A stretch of DNA of 64,000 nucleotides from Sporolactobacillus laevolacticus DSM 442 (GTDB lineage: Bacteria; Bacillota; Bacilli; Bacillales; Sporolactobacillaceae). The stretch lies in NCBI RefSeq assembly GCF_000497245.1, contig NZ_AWTC01000009.1:126696-190695 (forward strand), given 5' to 3'. Of this stretch, positions 35,868-45,553 are shown in pieces. Below the pieces are notes generated by a model that had not been told where the DNA came from, ran no database searches, and saw only the letters and a list, made by a program, of their open reading frames with translations. Within the stretch, counting starts at the first letter, position 1. Each line of letters starts with the position of its first letter. Made by a program: the position numbers and the translations under genes.

Positions 35868-35910
35868 AAATCCGAAAGTCAGAAGATCATGACTTTCGGA
35901 TTTATTTTTT
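35868..35910. terminator. bidirectional terminator downstream of the IS
   Basis: AAATCCGAAAGTCA (35868-35881) pairs perfectly with TGACTTTCGGATTT (35890-35903), with A-run and T-run. It also ends the minus-strand gene at 35915. Confidence 0.9.
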
Positions 35911-35914
35911 TTAT

Positions 35915-36217
35915 TTATTTTGAGTTATTCTTGAGAAGATTATAGGCTGTATCACTGATTGTAACGTGATCGGAAGAAGATGATGCTTGGAACGATTGTT
36001 CTGACTGAATTTGCCGGATCTGCCGATTCAGTCCATTAATGTTCTGTTCGATATGAGCCAGTGAATCTCGGCTTATATGGTCACTAGAATGAAAGTGCAT
36101 CTGATCCACATCATATTCTAACGTTCTTTTTTCCTGTTGAAGCGCTGCAAGCTGATTATATGTATTCTTAATGGACTGCCCGGTCGTAATGACGGTCCGA
36201 ATTTGAGGAACCTGCAT
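35915..36217 (-). CDS. small hypothetical protein, coiled-coil
   Basis: 100 residues, polar and helical, with heptad-like spacing (SIKNTYNQLAALQQEKRTLEYDVDQM; SLAHIEQNINGLNRQIRQIQSE) and a Ser-rich stretch near the end. No signal or membrane segment. GGGGTGG lies 7 nt before the ATG, and a terminator follows directly, so it is probably a real gene. Not recognised. Confidence 0.6.
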   Translation of the reverse strand: MQVPQIRTVITTGQSIKNTYNQLAALQQEKRTLEYDVDQMHFHSSDHISRDSLAHIEQNINGLNRQIRQIQSEQSFQASSSSDHVTISDTAYNLLKNNSK

Positions 36218-36343
36218 CGATATCCACCCCGGATCAATGATTTGATTCCATTATAATTGTTTATCTCGGAGAAAAAAGGGACTTATGTGCTTATTTTCAA
36301 AGGAAACACAGCCAATAGGGACAAAGGTCTTGCTTCGAGGCGA

Positions 36344-36372
36344 TCAATTCTCTTTGTTAAAAAGAGAATTGA
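36344..36372. repeat. perfect 12-bp hairpin downstream of the MATE gene
   Basis: TCAATTCTCTTT pairs with AAAGAGAATTGA around a 5-nt loop. No T-run follows on either strand. It may protect or end the gpmA-MATE transcript. Confidence 0.5.
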
Positions 36373-36415
36373 GAGAAGGGGTGCCAGATAGCAATGTGAG
36401 AGCAAGGGTAGACGA

Positions 36416-37765
36416 TTACTGTTTCTGAATGGCGTTAACCTTATGACGCTTGAACAATCTTTTATAACAATAAAAGAGAAATACAGCTTTAACGGTCAGA
36501 TCAATGCCTTGTGCAATCCAAATACTGGCAATACCCATAGTATATTTGATGCCGAGCAGATAAATAAAAACAACACGGATGCCCCACATGCCGATCGCAG
36601 TACTGTACATCGGTGTTTTTGTGTCGCCAGCTCCTTGCAGAGCTCCAGCAAGGACGAGCCCAATTGCCAGAGGCGGCATGAAAAAGGCATCAATACGCAT
36701 GGCTAAAGTAATCATATTTGCTGTGCTCTGCTGATCGGTAAACCAGTCGGCAAAGAATGGAGTAAAGAAAAATAGCAGGATTCCTGTGATGCTCATGATT
36801 GCGACAGATATAAGTGCAGATAAGAGTCCGTATTGATAAGCTTCATGGATCTTTTTCGCACCAAGCTGTTTTCCGACCAAAATCGTTGCGGCGACACCTA
36901 GTCCAAGCCCGGGCAGATAGGCGAAGGTTTCAATATTCTCAGCAATCGCATTGGCTGCATAAATTTCTGTTCCCATATGGACAATCATGCCTAAATAAAC
37001 AACTTGTCCAAGACGCATAATGAGACGTTCACCAGTCGCCGGTATGGATAGTCGGATAATTTCCCATGTAAGCAGTCTGCTCGCGCGGTTCTTCTGCCAG
37101 AATGAGAAACTGATCGATGAGCGGCGGATCGCTATAAAGAGCATCGCTGCGCCTATCGTTCGTGTCAGTACCGTTGCGACTGCGGCTCCGCCTACGCCAT
37201 ACCCAGTAAAGTTAAAGATGCCGAAGATCAGGACATAATCGAGCGCAATATGGATCAAATTCATCCAGAAACTGATCAACATGGGTGAAACTGTATTTCC
37301 TGAGGCGCGCAGCACATTACCGAAGTTGATCATCAGTGAGATGACGAGAGATGGGATACCGACAATGCGAAAGTAAAAAGCGCCTTCTCTCAATACATCA
37401 TCTCCTGCCCCCATCATCTTCAGAAGCGGTTCTGCGAAAAACAAGGTGAGCAACCCAAATAGCAGCCCAGCAATCAGTGTGATCCAAGTGGATTGCCGTG
37501 CTGCGTTTTGAGCGGCTTCATGATCTTCAGCCCCAATATGCTTGGCGATAATTGACGAAGTTCCGATGCCGATTGCCATGAATACAGCGATGTAGACGGC
37601 AAGCAGGGTATTTGCGACACCAACCGCCGTCACTTCCGCTAGCCCAAGACGGGCAACAAATAGTGTATCAACAAAGCCGACAACGGTCTGCAGTAAGCTC
37701 TCCACCATTGAGGGGATCGCCAGTGATAGGACTTGACGGCTTTTCTTCCATAACGATGCATCCAA
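36416..37765 (-). CDS. MATE family efflux pump
   Basis: 449-residue membrane protein with twelve predicted helices, of the multidrug and toxic compound extrusion family. The amino motif VLSLAIPSMVESLLQTVVGFVDTLFVARLG and the mid-protein repeat RLSIPATGERLIMRLGQVVYLGMIVHMGTE mark the two halves. It starts at a TTG with only a weak ribosome site. It lies 65 bp after gpmA on the same strand. Exported compound unknown. Confidence 0.88.
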   Translation of the reverse strand: MDASLWKKSRQVLSLAIPSMVESLLQTVVGFVDTLFVARLGLAEVTAVGVANTLLAVYIAVFMAIGIGTSSIIAKHIGAEDHEAAQNAARQSTWITLIAGLLFGLLTLFFAEPLLKMMGAGDDVLREGAFYFRIVGIPSLVISLMINFGNVLRASGNTVSPMLISFWMNLIHIALDYVLIFGIFNFTGYGVGGAAVATVLTRTIGAAMLFIAIRRSSISFSFWQKNRASRLLTWEIIRLSIPATGERLIMRLGQVVYLGMIVHMGTEIYAANAIAENIETFAYLPGLGLGVAATILVGKQLGAKKIHEAYQYGLLSALISVAIMSITGILLFFFTPFFADWFTDQQSTANMITLAMRIDAFFMPPLAIGLVLAGALQGAGDTKTPMYSTAIGMWGIRVVFIYLLGIKYTMGIASIWIAQGIDLTVKAVFLFYCYKRLFKRHKVNAIQKQ

Positions 37766-37830
37766 TAGCTAAACACAACCTTACCTGATTCCTGATGCCA
37801 ATTTCGTCCGAACTAAGTCATATAACATGA

Positions 37831-38532
37831 TTAAACGTTATATTCTCCTGCTAGTTCCTGTTTTGAAACAATGTTCAATTCTTGATCGAATTCATACACA
37901 ACCGGAACACCCGTCGGGACATCAAACTGAACGATTTCTTCATCGGAAATCTGTTCAAGATATTTGACAAGCGCGCGAAGTGTGTTTCGATGGCTGACAA
38001 CGAGCACATTTTTCCCATTCAGTAGTAATGGGGCGATCTCATCCGCCCAGCACGGAAGCACGCGATCGAGAGTAGTTTTTAAACTTTCGCCGCCAGGAAG
38101 AAATCTTGGATCGACATTACTGTAGCGCCGGTCATGGATCGGATGCCTTGGATCGGTTAGTTCAAGCATTGGTGGAAGCGCGTCATAGCTTTTCCGCCAC
38201 CGACTCACAAGTTCTTTTCCCAGTTTATCCGCTGTTTCTGCTTTGTTCAACCGCTGCAATGCACCGTAACTGCGCTCATTCAGGCGCCAGGTTTTATTAA
38301 CGGGAAGCCACTCTTGATTCATTTCTTCCAATATATAGTTGAGAGATTTGATTGAGCGTTTTAATACAGAAGTAAATGCGTAATCAAAAGTGATCTGTTG
38401 CTGAGCAAGTTTCTGTCCCGCATTTTTGGCTTCTTCAATGCCATTTTCGGTCAGTTCAACGTCTTCCCAGCCTGAGAATAAATTGGATTCATTAAATTCG
38501 CTCTCACCGTGCCGCACAACAACTAGTTTCAT
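37831..38532 (-). CDS. gpmA: 2,3-bisphosphoglycerate-dependent phosphoglycerate mutase
   Basis: 233-residue histidine phosphatase-fold glycolytic enzyme that interconverts 3- and 2-phosphoglycerate. Motifs: VVRHGESEFNESNLFSGWEDVELTENG with the phosphorylated His; LNERSYGALQRLNKAE; RFLPGGESLKTTLDRVLP; VVSHRNTLRALVKYL with the second His. Length and the inserted region match the cofactor-dependent type. GGGGGTATG precedes the ATG. Confidence 0.93.
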   Translation of the reverse strand: MKLVVVRHGESEFNESNLFSGWEDVELTENGIEEAKNAGQKLAQQQITFDYAFTSVLKRSIKSLNYILEEMNQEWLPVNKTWRLNERSYGALQRLNKAETADKLGKELVSRWRKSYDALPPMLELTDPRHPIHDRRYSNVDPRFLPGGESLKTTLDRVLPCWADEIAPLLLNGKNVLVVSHRNTLRALVKYLEQISDEEIVQFDVPTGVPVVYEFDQELNIVSKQELAGEYNV

Positions 38533-38803
38533 CTTTCATACCCCCGTACGAAGCGATCATTCAGTTAATTTTCACGCACAATTGAAAAGTCTTGTTAATT
38601 GATAGTATACTTTATTGAAATTAAATTTCCAAACGTAGCCCGTCTTGTATGACAAGAAAGATACGAATAACTTATTAAGTAAAGGAGTGTTATTATAGGC
38701 TTTAAAGCATTTTTTTACATAATTGGTGGTTACTGATCTTGTACCGTTATATAATGTCTGTAATAAAAGATGGCGCAAGACCGTTCAGAGAGGGATGATT
38801 TAA

Positions 38804-39304
38804 GTGAAGCTGACAGCAACAGAGATTGAAATTGCAGAGATTCTAGAAAAAGATGCACGCTTAACCAATGAAGATCTTGCCAAAATGACGAATCTGAGCA
38901 TTGATCAAATCAATCAGATCGTTCGCAAGTTGGAAGAAACAAAAGTAATTGTTCGCTACGTGTCGCTTGTTGACTGGACGAAAATTGATGGGCACCAGGG
39001 CGTAACTGCGATGATTGATGTTAAAGTAACACCGAAAAGAGATGTTGGGTTTAATGATGTTGCAGAACGTATTTATCGTCACAGTGAAGTAAAATCTGTT
39101 TACCTGATGTCAGGTACTTACGATCTTTCTGTCCAGGTGGAAGGGCAATCGGTAAATGATGTTGCTCATTTTGTGAGCCAGAAATTGTCGACGATTGAAG
39201 GCGTCATTTCAACGACAACACACTTTGTCTTAAAAAAATTCAAGCATGACGGTACAGTCTATGATAATGATGATCATGATAAGCGAATTGTGGTGTCACC
39301 GTAA
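38804..39304 (+). CDS. alaR: Lrp/AsnC family regulator AlaR (YugG)
   Basis: 166 residues: winged helix at the amino end (TEIEIAEILEKDARLTNEDLAKMTNLSIDQINQIVRKLEE) and a RAM/ligand domain (AERIYRHSEVKSVYLMSGTYDLSVQVEG). GTG start after GAGAGGG. Its stop overlaps the start of the aminotransferase gene by 1 nt. The pair matches B. subtilis yugG-yugH, named alaR-alaT, where the regulator controls alanine synthesis. Confidence 0.85.
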   Translation: MKLTATEIEIAEILEKDARLTNEDLAKMTNLSIDQINQIVRKLEETKVIVRYVSLVDWTKIDGHQGVTAMIDVKVTPKRDVGFNDVAERIYRHSEVKSVYLMSGTYDLSVQVEGQSVNDVAHFVSQKLSTIEGVISTTTHFVLKKFKHDGTVYDNDDHDKRIVVSP

Positions 39305-40470
39305 TGGAACTGAAAACGTCGTATCTTGCTAAACATGTTCGAACGCTTCAGCCTTCTGGTATCCGCAAATTTTTTGACGCGACAGCAGGACTGACCGACG
39401 TGATCTCTCTTGGAGTCGGTGAGCCTGACTTTGTGACGCCTTGGAATGTGCGTGAAGCCGCCATTCTTTCGCTGGAAGATGGCTATACATCGTATACAGC
39501 GAACGCTGGGCTGCTCGAGCTGCGTGTGGAAATCTCGAACTATATCGATAATAACTATTGTGTAAACTATGATCCTGAATCAGAAATTACAGTCACCGTT
39601 GGGGCGAGCGAAGCGATCGACATTGCACTGCGCGCCATTCTAGATCCTGGTGATGAAGTGTTGGTCGTTGAACCTTGCTTTGTTTCTTATGCACCGCTTG
39701 TTACCTTGGCCGGCGGAGTCCCGGTTATCGTTGAATCAATGAAAGACAACGATTTTAAAGTGTTGCCTGAACAATTGGAAGCAGCGGTTACCGATCGAAC
39801 AAAAGCGATCATGATTTGCTCGCCGAACAATCCTACCGGTTCAATGCTCAGCAAAGCGGAAATGGAGCGGATTGCTGACATTGCTAAAAAGCATGATCTG
39901 CTCGTGCTTTCTGATGAGATCTATGCGGAGCTTGTCTATGATGAACTTTATACTAGCTTCGCTGCAATCGAAGGCATGCAAGAGCGGACCATTCTCGTCA
40001 GCGGATTCTCAAAAGATCTGGCAATGACCGGATGGCGACTTGGCTTTGTGTGTGCGCCAAAGGAAATTACGGAGGGCATGTTGAAAATCCATCAATACGC
40101 GATTATGTGTGCTTCTACGATGGCGCAGCATGCCGGTCTTGAAGGATTAAAGAATGGCCGCCGAGATGTGGCGGAGATGCGCAAAAGTTATCGCCAGCGC
40201 CGCAATTACATTGTGCAGTCACTGAATGAAATGGGGCTTAAGTGTTATAAGCCTGAAGGCGCATTCTACACATTTCCGAATATTGAATCAACCGGAATGG
40301 ACTCAGAAACGTTTGCGACCCGATTGCTGAAAGCTGAACGTGTTGTTGTTGTTCCTGGCAACGCCTTCGGCGCAAGCGGAGAGGGTCATGTTCGCTGTTC
40401 CTATGCCACTTCCATGGCACAGCTCCAGGAAGCAATGACACGAATGCGTCGCTTTGTGGAGAAATTGTAA
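39304..40470 (+). CDS. alaT: alanine aminotransferase AlaT (YugH), class I/II
   Basis: 388-residue PLP aminotransferase. Motifs: DVISLGVGEPDFVTPWNVREAA, ICSPNNPTGSMLSKAEMERIADIA, LSDEIYAELVYD, SGFSKDLAMTGWRLGFVCAP with the PLP Lys, and a final Arg in GEGHVRCSYA. Coupled to alaR. The alanine-forming role rests on synteny; closely related proteins also act on other substrates. Confidence 0.87.
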   Translation: MELKTSYLAKHVRTLQPSGIRKFFDATAGLTDVISLGVGEPDFVTPWNVREAAILSLEDGYTSYTANAGLLELRVEISNYIDNNYCVNYDPESEITVTVGASEAIDIALRAILDPGDEVLVVEPCFVSYAPLVTLAGGVPVIVESMKDNDFKVLPEQLEAAVTDRTKAIMICSPNNPTGSMLSKAEMERIADIAKKHDLLVLSDEIYAELVYDELYTSFAAIEGMQERTILVSGFSKDLAMTGWRLGFVCAPKEITEGMLKIHQYAIMCASTMAQHAGLEGLKNGRRDVAEMRKSYRQRRNYIVQSLNEMGLKCYKPEGAFYTFPNIESTGMDSETFATRLLKAERVVVVPGNAFGASGEGHVRCSYATSMAQLQEAMTRMRRFVEKL

Positions 40471-40474
40471 GAAG

Positions 40475-40508
40475 AGCCGTTCCAGTTAAATCTGTGAACG
40501 GTTATTTT
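40475..40508 (+). terminator. terminator after alaT
   Basis: CCGTTC pairs with GAACGG, followed by TTATTTTA. Confidence 0.65.
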
Positions 40509-40550
40509 ACATATAGAGATTTTGAATATCATCATTAAAGGAGTGGACGA

Positions 40551-41081
40551 ATGTTTCCGATCTTAGAAACTGAAAGACTATTGTTAAGGGAAATTGTTAG
40601 TGAGGATGCTCAAAGTATCTTTGACTGCTTTTCAAATGATGATGTGACGCGCTATTATGGACAGGATAGCTTAACAAGTATCGAACAGGCACAGCAATTT
40701 GTAACTTTTTTTACAAAAAACTACAGCGAAAAGCGCGGCATTAGATGGGGCATCGAACGAAAAGGTCAGGAAGGGCTTATCGGGACGATTGGCTTTAACG
40801 CCTGGTCTTCCAAGCATCGAAGAGCAGAAATCGGCTACGAACTTCATCCTCAATACTGGCATAATGGATTTGCGAAAGAGGCTGCTTTAAAAGTTATATC
40901 CTATGGATTTAACGACCTTCATTTAACACGTATCGGTGCTGTTGTTTTTACTGAAAATACTGCATCGAATGGATTATTAACCAAATTGGGTTTCGAAAAA
41001 GAAGGTCTCCTAAGGAACTATATCTATCAAAATGGGGTAGCGCATGATACGATTGCTTACTCAATACTGCCAACAAAATGA
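40551..41081 (+). CDS. GNAT family N-acetyltransferase (RimJ-like)
   Basis: 176 residues with the GNAT fold: FPILETERLLLREIVSEDAQSIFDCFSND at the amino end, then RRAEIGYELHPQYWHNGFAKEAALKVISYGF, where the acetyl-CoA loop lies, and VFTENTASNGLLTKLGFEKEGLLRNY. RimJ/RimL-type enzymes acetylate ribosomal protein ends or small amines; the target here is not evident. AAAGGAGTG precedes the ATG. Confidence 0.88.
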   Translation: MFPILETERLLLREIVSEDAQSIFDCFSNDDVTRYYGQDSLTSIEQAQQFVTFFTKNYSEKRGIRWGIERKGQEGLIGTIGFNAWSSKHRRAEIGYELHPQYWHNGFAKEAALKVISYGFNDLHLTRIGAVVFTENTASNGLLTKLGFEKEGLLRNYIYQNGVAHDTIAYSILPTK

Positions 41082-41087
41082 TATAAG

Positions 41088-41117
41088 AAAAACGCTCGGT
41101 TGTTCCGAGCGTTTTTC
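41088..41117. terminator. bidirectional terminator
   Basis: AAAAACGCTCGG-TTGTT-CCGAGCGTTTTT, between convergent genes. Confidence 0.9.
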
Positions 41118-41146
41118 TATAAGTTTAGGATTCTTGTTCGATTAGA

Positions 41147-41797
41147 TCAAAGTTCTTCTGTCCGCCCGATGTAATCAAGCTGGAAGTTTTGTTCGTTTAC
41201 GTTCAGTTTTGTAACGCTACAGTTAGGCACCTTGCCAATAGTTAAGTCTTCGGCAATCAATGCATAAAGCATGCAGCAAATATAGAGAGAGTGGGTAACA
41301 ACGAGGATGTTTGAAGCCTCAGTTTGCAGGAGCGTATCCTTGAGTGCGAGAATGCGTTTTTTCAGATCCTGAAAATCTTCTGCGTAGTTAATCGTATCAA
41401 GATTTTTGATTCCGGTTAACGCTTTGATTTTCTGATCGATCGGAGATTTTCGGCTCATGCCCTGTTCACCGACCGCTTTTCCTCCCTCTTCCCACATCAC
41501 ATCGTTATCCGCGCCTTCAAAGAGCCCAAATGATGCTTCTCTTAATTCAAAGAGTTCTTGAATTGGTGTTTCGCGGTTTCCAGAATGATCAAGAATGACT
41601 TGTGCGGTTTGTCGCGCTCTACCGGTATCACTAGAAAAAGCCGCGTCAAAAGTGATCGCCTGATTCTTCAATTTTTCTCCTAGATCACTAGCTTGCTGAA
41701 TACCTTTTTGAGTCAATGGAGAATCCGCCCACCCCTGCGAACGATTAAGGAGATTTAACATCGTCTCCCCATGACGGACAACATAAATTGTTTTCAT
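41147..41797 (-). CDS. histidine phosphatase family protein
   Basis: 216 residues. IYVVRHGETMLNLLNRSQGWADSPLTQKG with the phosphorylated His at the amino end; FSSDTGRARQTAQVIL; ELREASFGLFEG; LVVTHSLYICCMLYAL with the second His. Likely a broad phosphatase or phosphoglycerate-mutase-like enzyme rather than the glycolytic one (gpmA is nearby). The frame extends to 41836, but the ATG at 41797 follows AGGGTG and matches the family start. Confidence 0.88.
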   Translation of the reverse strand: MKTIYVVRHGETMLNLLNRSQGWADSPLTQKGIQQASDLGEKLKNQAITFDAAFSSDTGRARQTAQVILDHSGNRETPIQELFELREASFGLFEGADNDVMWEEGGKAVGEQGMSRKSPIDQKIKALTGIKNLDTINYAEDFQDLKKRILALKDTLLQTEASNILVVTHSLYICCMLYALIAEDLTIGKVPNCSVTKLNVNEQNFQLDYIGRTEEL

Positions 41798-41930
41798 GTT
41801 TTTCACCCTATATGTATGTCGTTTCAATGAGTTCATCGTAACATGAGGCTACCTAAATGTAAACGGTTAACTAAATAGTGAAAAAAGCAATTGTGAATCA
41901 CTTTGAAAGGCGTAAATTCTTATCAAAGAT

Positions 41931-41959
41931 TTGACAAATGAGTCTGCATGCGCTATAAA
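41931..41959 (+). promoter_or_regulatory. sigma-A promoter of htpG
   Basis: TTGACA and TATAAA with an exact 17-bp spacer. The start point would be at about 41966, immediately before the CIRCE element. Confidence 0.9.
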
Positions 41960-41966
41960 AATAGTG

Positions 41967-41993
41967 TTAGCACTCTTAATGTTGGAGTGCTAA
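41967..41993. promoter_or_regulatory. CIRCE element (HrcA operator)
   Basis: Perfect inverted repeat: TTAGCACTC, nine spacer bases, GAGTGCTAA. It is placed at the transcription start of htpG, so HrcA would repress until heat stress. Confidence 0.97.
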
Positions 41994-42047
41994 TCATTAC
42001 GTACAAAAGATAATTTTTATAGATGAGTAAGCGAAAGGGGATTACTG

Positions 42048-43931
42048 ATGGCTACGAAAGAATTTAAAGCAGAATCCAAAAAATTGCTGGATATGATGAT
42101 TCACTCCATCTATTCACAGAAAGAGATCTTCCTGAGAGAAATTATTTCCAACGCAAGTGATGCGATGGACAAAATTTACTATCGGGCACTGACAGACGAT
42201 AACCTGAATTTTGAAAAAGACAACTATTATATTCAGATCACTCCTGATAAGGACAAGCGAACTCTGACGATTTCTGACACAGGCATTGGTATGACTGAAG
42301 AGGAACTTGAAGATAACCTCGGAACGATTGCTCAAAGCGGTTCATTGAAATTTAAGACTGAAAATGAATCTAAGGATGATCACGACATCATCGGCCAGTT
42401 CGGTGTTGGTTTTTATTCGTCCTTCATGGTGGCCGATAAAGTAACGGTCATCAGCAAGGCACTTGACAGCGATCAAGCATATAAGTGGGAATCGGAGGGT
42501 GCAGACGGTTATACAATTGCTCCGGCAGAAAAGGACTCGGTCGGAACAGAAATCATCCTGACCTTGAAGGAAGATACGGAAGACGAGAAGTACAGCGATT
42601 ATCTTGAAGAATACCGACTGCGCTCAATTATCAAGAAGTACTCCGACTTCATCCGCTACCCAATTAAAATGGAAGTAACGGAAAGTCGTCCGAAGAAAGA
42701 CAACGATAAAGAATTTGAAGAAGTCAAGGAAGTCCAGACAATCAATAGCATGGTACCGATTTGGCGTAAGAACAAGTCGGAGCTCAAGCCTGAAGACTAT
42801 GAAAACTTTTATATGGAAAAGCACTATGGTTTCGACAAACCGCTGCGCTACATCAACATTCAGGCAGATGGGATGATCCGCTATCACGCGATTCTTTATA
42901 TTCCTGAAAGCATTCCATTCGACTATTATTCCAAGGAATACGAAAAAGGCTTGGAACTGTACTCCAATGGAGTCATGATCATGGAAAAATGCTCCGACCT
43001 GTTGCCGGACTATTTCAGTTTTGTTAAAGGTATGGTAGATTCTGAGGATCTGTCATTAAATATATCTCGTGAAATTCTCCAGCAAGACAAGCAACTGAAA
43101 CTGATTGCTAAGAATATCAATCACAAAATTAAAAAAGAACTCGAAAAACTGCTTAAAGAAGACCGTGAAAAATACGAAACCTTCTATAAAGCATTCGGCC
43201 GTCAGCTGAAATACGGTGTCTACATGGATTACGGCCAGCATAAAGACGACTTGCAGGATCTTTTGATGTTCTACTCTTCGAAAGAGAAGAAGATGGTAAC
43301 ACTTGACGAATATGTGTCAAAGATGCCTGAAGAACAGAAGTACATTTATTATGCGGTTGGCGAATCCAATGAGAAAATCGACAAGCTGCCGCAAACCGAG
43401 TTGGTTGCCGACAAAGGTTATGAAATTCTCTACTTTACTGAAGATATCGATGAATTCGCCATCAAGATGCTTCAAAAATATAAAGAGAAAGAATTCAAGT
43501 CGGTGTCTAGCAGTGATCTCGGCATCGAAGATGAAAAGGACAAGAAACAGGATGAAGCTGAAGAAAAGGCTAATGAAGGCTTGTTCGGCAAGATGAAGGA
43601 TGTGCTCACCGATAAAGTCAAAGGTGTACGTGCTTCCAAACGTCTGAAATCTTATCCGGTTTGCTTCGCTACCGAAGGCGAAGTGTCGATTGAAATGGAA
43701 AAAGTACTGAACGCGATGCCGAACAACGAAAACGTCAAAGCGGACAAAATTCTTGAAATCAATACAAATCACAACGTGTTTAAAGCTTTGAAGGCTGCGT
43801 TTGATTTAGATGACCAGCCAAAGGTTGAGCTCTACACAAATCTGCTTTACAATCAGGCTCTGCTCATTGAAGGCTTGCCGGTCCAAGATCCGGTCGCATT
43901 CTCAAACAATATCTGCGAATTGATGGGCTGA
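42048..43931 (+). CDS. htpG: Hsp90-family chaperone HtpG
   Basis: 627-residue ATP-dependent chaperone. The GHKL ATP-binding domain shows [42 protein letters not shown] and [18 protein letters not shown]. The middle domain has [39 protein letters not shown] with the conserved Arg. The carboxyl dimerisation domain follows a charged linker ([15 protein letters not shown]). AAAGGGG precedes the ATG. The CIRCE upstream places it in the HrcA regulon, unlike B. subtilis, where htpG is not HrcA-controlled. Confidence 0.97.
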   Translation: MATKEFKAESKKLLDMMIHSIYSQKEIFLREIISNASDAMDKIYYRALTDDNLNFEKDNYYIQITPDKDKRTLTISDTGIGMTEEELEDNLGTIAQSGSLKFKTENESKDDHDIIGQFGVGFYSSFMVADKVTVISKALDSDQAYKWESEGADGYTIAPAEKDSVGTEIILTLKEDTEDEKYSDYLEEYRLRSIIKKYSDFIRYPIKMEVTESRPKKDNDKEFEEVKEVQTINSMVPIWRKNKSELKPEDYENFYMEKHYGFDKPLRYINIQADGMIRYHAILYIPESIPFDYYSKEYEKGLELYSNGVMIMEKCSDLLPDYFSFVKGMVDSEDLSLNISREILQQDKQLKLIAKNINHKIKKELEKLLKEDREKYETFYKAFGRQLKYGVYMDYGQHKDDLQDLLMFYSSKEKKMVTLDEYVSKMPEEQKYIYYAVGESNEKIDKLPQTELVADKGYEILYFTEDIDEFAIKMLQKYKEKEFKSVSSSDLGIEDEKDKKQDEAEEKANEGLFGKMKDVLTDKVKGVRASKRLKSYPVCFATEGEVSIEMEKVLNAMPNNENVKADKILEINTNHNVFKALKAAFDLDDQPKVELYTNLLYNQALLIEGLPVQDPVAFSNNICELMG

Positions 43932-43950
43932 TCCCAATCAACAGAAATTC

Positions 43951-43992
43951 AAAAGGCTTATCTCCTGAGAAAATGGGGGATAAGCCTTTTTT
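43951..43992 (+). terminator. terminator after htpG
   Basis: AAAAGGCTTATC pairs with GATAAGCCTTTT, followed by more T. Confidence 0.85.
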
Positions 43993-44102
43993 ATACTATA
44001 GGAAAGAATATAATTTTAAGGATTATAGTATAAGTGCAACTATGACTTCACCTTAGTCGTAGGCTTGGCAAAGCCAAGTTTTCTAATGTTATGAAAGTAT
44101 TA

Positions 44103-44588
44103 TTATTCATTTCCTTTTTCTTGTAATAAAACTTGGATGTCATCTTCGATTTCTTCAGGCTTTACTTTTGAACCATAATGACGAATAGTCGTTCCATCGT
44201 GATTTACGAGAAACTTATTGAAGTTCCAGGTAATCTTTTTCTCATCTGCTTCCTTTATGAGCTCTTGAAAAAGCGGATTCATCTCCTTGCCCTTCATTTT
44301 CGATTTTTTGAAGAGCGGGAAGGTGACACCGTAATTCAATTTGCAGAATTCAGCTGTTTTCTCAGCATCAGCAAATTCTTGCTTAAGAAAACTGTCACTC
44401 GGGAATCCAAGAACAACAAATCCTTGATCCTTATAGTTTTCGTAGATCCGTTCGAGTCCTTCGTATTGAGGTGTAAACCCGCATTTGCTTGCAGTATTCA
44501 CAATCAAGAGTACGTGATCTTTATAATCAGCCAGCGAGATTGATTGATTTCCTGTTAATTTTGGAAACGCATAGTCATAGACTGACAT
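44103..44588 (-). CDS. glutathione peroxidase family thiol peroxidase
   Basis: 161 residues, thioredoxin fold. Peroxidatic Cys36 lies in NTASKCGFTPQYEGLE; Gln and Trp partners are in LGFPSDSF and ITWNFNKFLVNHDG. A Cys (not selenocysteine) enzyme; bacterial members usually use thioredoxin. The long frame begins at 44759, but GGAGG lies just before the ATG at 44588, which begins MSVYDYAF as expected. Likely oxidative-stress defence. Confidence 0.93.
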   Translation of the reverse strand: MSVYDYAFPKLTGNQSISLADYKDHVLLIVNTASKCGFTPQYEGLERIYENYKDQGFVVLGFPSDSFLKQEFADAEKTAEFCKLNYGVTFPLFKKSKMKGKEMNPLFQELIKEADEKKITWNFNKFLVNHDGTTIRHYGSKVKPEEIEDDIQVLLQEKGNE

Positions 44589-44716
44589 CAGAAGTCCTCC
44601 TTTTTGAATTTGATGTATTAATGAAATTAGTGTAACGGGTAAGGAAGAAAACATCCAAGAAGATGCCTGAGAAATGTAACAATCGACCAGGTTATAAAAT
44701 CTAATGAATGAAAAGT

Positions 44717-44756
44717 AACTAACCTGCTGAATAAATAACTGACCTGTTGAATAGCT
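44717..44756 (+). repeat. imperfect 20-bp tandem duplication
   Basis: AACTAACCTGCTGAATAAAT is followed directly by AACTGACCTGTTGAATAGCT, with about 15 of 20 positions alike. It lies just upstream of a decayed gene. Confidence 0.5.
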
Positions 44757-44787
44757 CACTTCCTAATTAAGTAGCGAGATTAAAGGT

Positions 44788-45332
44788 TTGGTTCATACAG
44801 TTAAATCATTGAATCTAGATAGAAAAACTATATGTATAGGTCATTCAGGTCCAGCCACATTTATTCGCTTTTTGAATGATCGTAATTTTAGGTCGCAAAA
44901 AGTAATTCGAAGTCCACATATGAAAAATAGATTCTTGGAGTTTAATAAAAATCACCCTTCAAAAGCAGTCTTACCTAAAATTATTCAGCTTGTTTCGCAC
45001 CATCCGTTGAATGATCACCACCCCAAAACTCTGGTCTCATCAGCTCAGGAAGAGTAATCGCCAATGATTTGATCAAAGGTGTCCTTTGCCCATGTACTCA
45101 TACTCCAATGACTTGACTACACCGAAATTGGAAATGTCCAACGTGTTTTCATACAGATCCTAAAGTCTATATCAGCGTTTTACGTGATTGCCGTCTTATC
45201 TTAGGCCCGAAAATCACAGGCCAAGACTGCAAACATTTCCTTAAACTAGACTCCACTTCCTCATTTAAATATTTGCTCCAAACAACCCATCCGAATTATT
45301 CAGGGAAACAAAAGACAGAGTCTATTACTTAA
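44788..45332 (+). pseudogene. remnant of a NERD-domain / zinc-ribbon protein
   Basis: Successive frames spell the second half of a common Bacillales NERD (nuclease-related domain) protein. SQKVIRSPHMKNRFLEFNK and KIIQLVSHHPLND come first. A stop at 45055 follows, then LIKGVLCPCTHTPM, another stop, then HRNWKCPTCFHTDPKV (zinc-ribbon Cys pairs) and LRDCRLILGPKITGQDC to a natural stop at 45330. The amino-terminal nuclease-like part is missing. The gene is clearly inactivated by stops, deletion and probable frameshifts. Family assignment is from memory of the conserved tail. Confidence 0.7.
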
Positions 45333-45553
45333 CAAAGTTTTGAATTGAACTAACATTATCTTTGTAAAAAATAAATATGAAATTCAAGTTTTTCTAAATG
45401 AAATATCCTGTGAGGATGAGGACTTTTAATTGATAGAATGGATAAAAATTTACGTCTATCTGAGTTAATATTGATATAATCAGAACAATGTTTAAGTTTA
45501 ATTTATAGATACAGCTGGATTTGTAAAAATTTATATAAAGGAAGGTAACAGCC
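45333..45553. other. A+T-rich gap before the peptidase gene
   Basis: No gene. TTGATA-type hexamers occur, but no convincing promoter pair was found. The start is preceded by AAAGGAAGG. Confidence 0.4.

Noticed and set aside
35738..35923. Frame across the IS right end
   Set aside because: It spans the IS end, a terminator half and a hairpin and has low protein character.
42624..42887. Minus-strand frames inside htpG
   Set aside because: Shadows of a strongly conserved gene on the opposite strand. Similar shadows in glgP, tkt, ilvB and liv genes were ignored.
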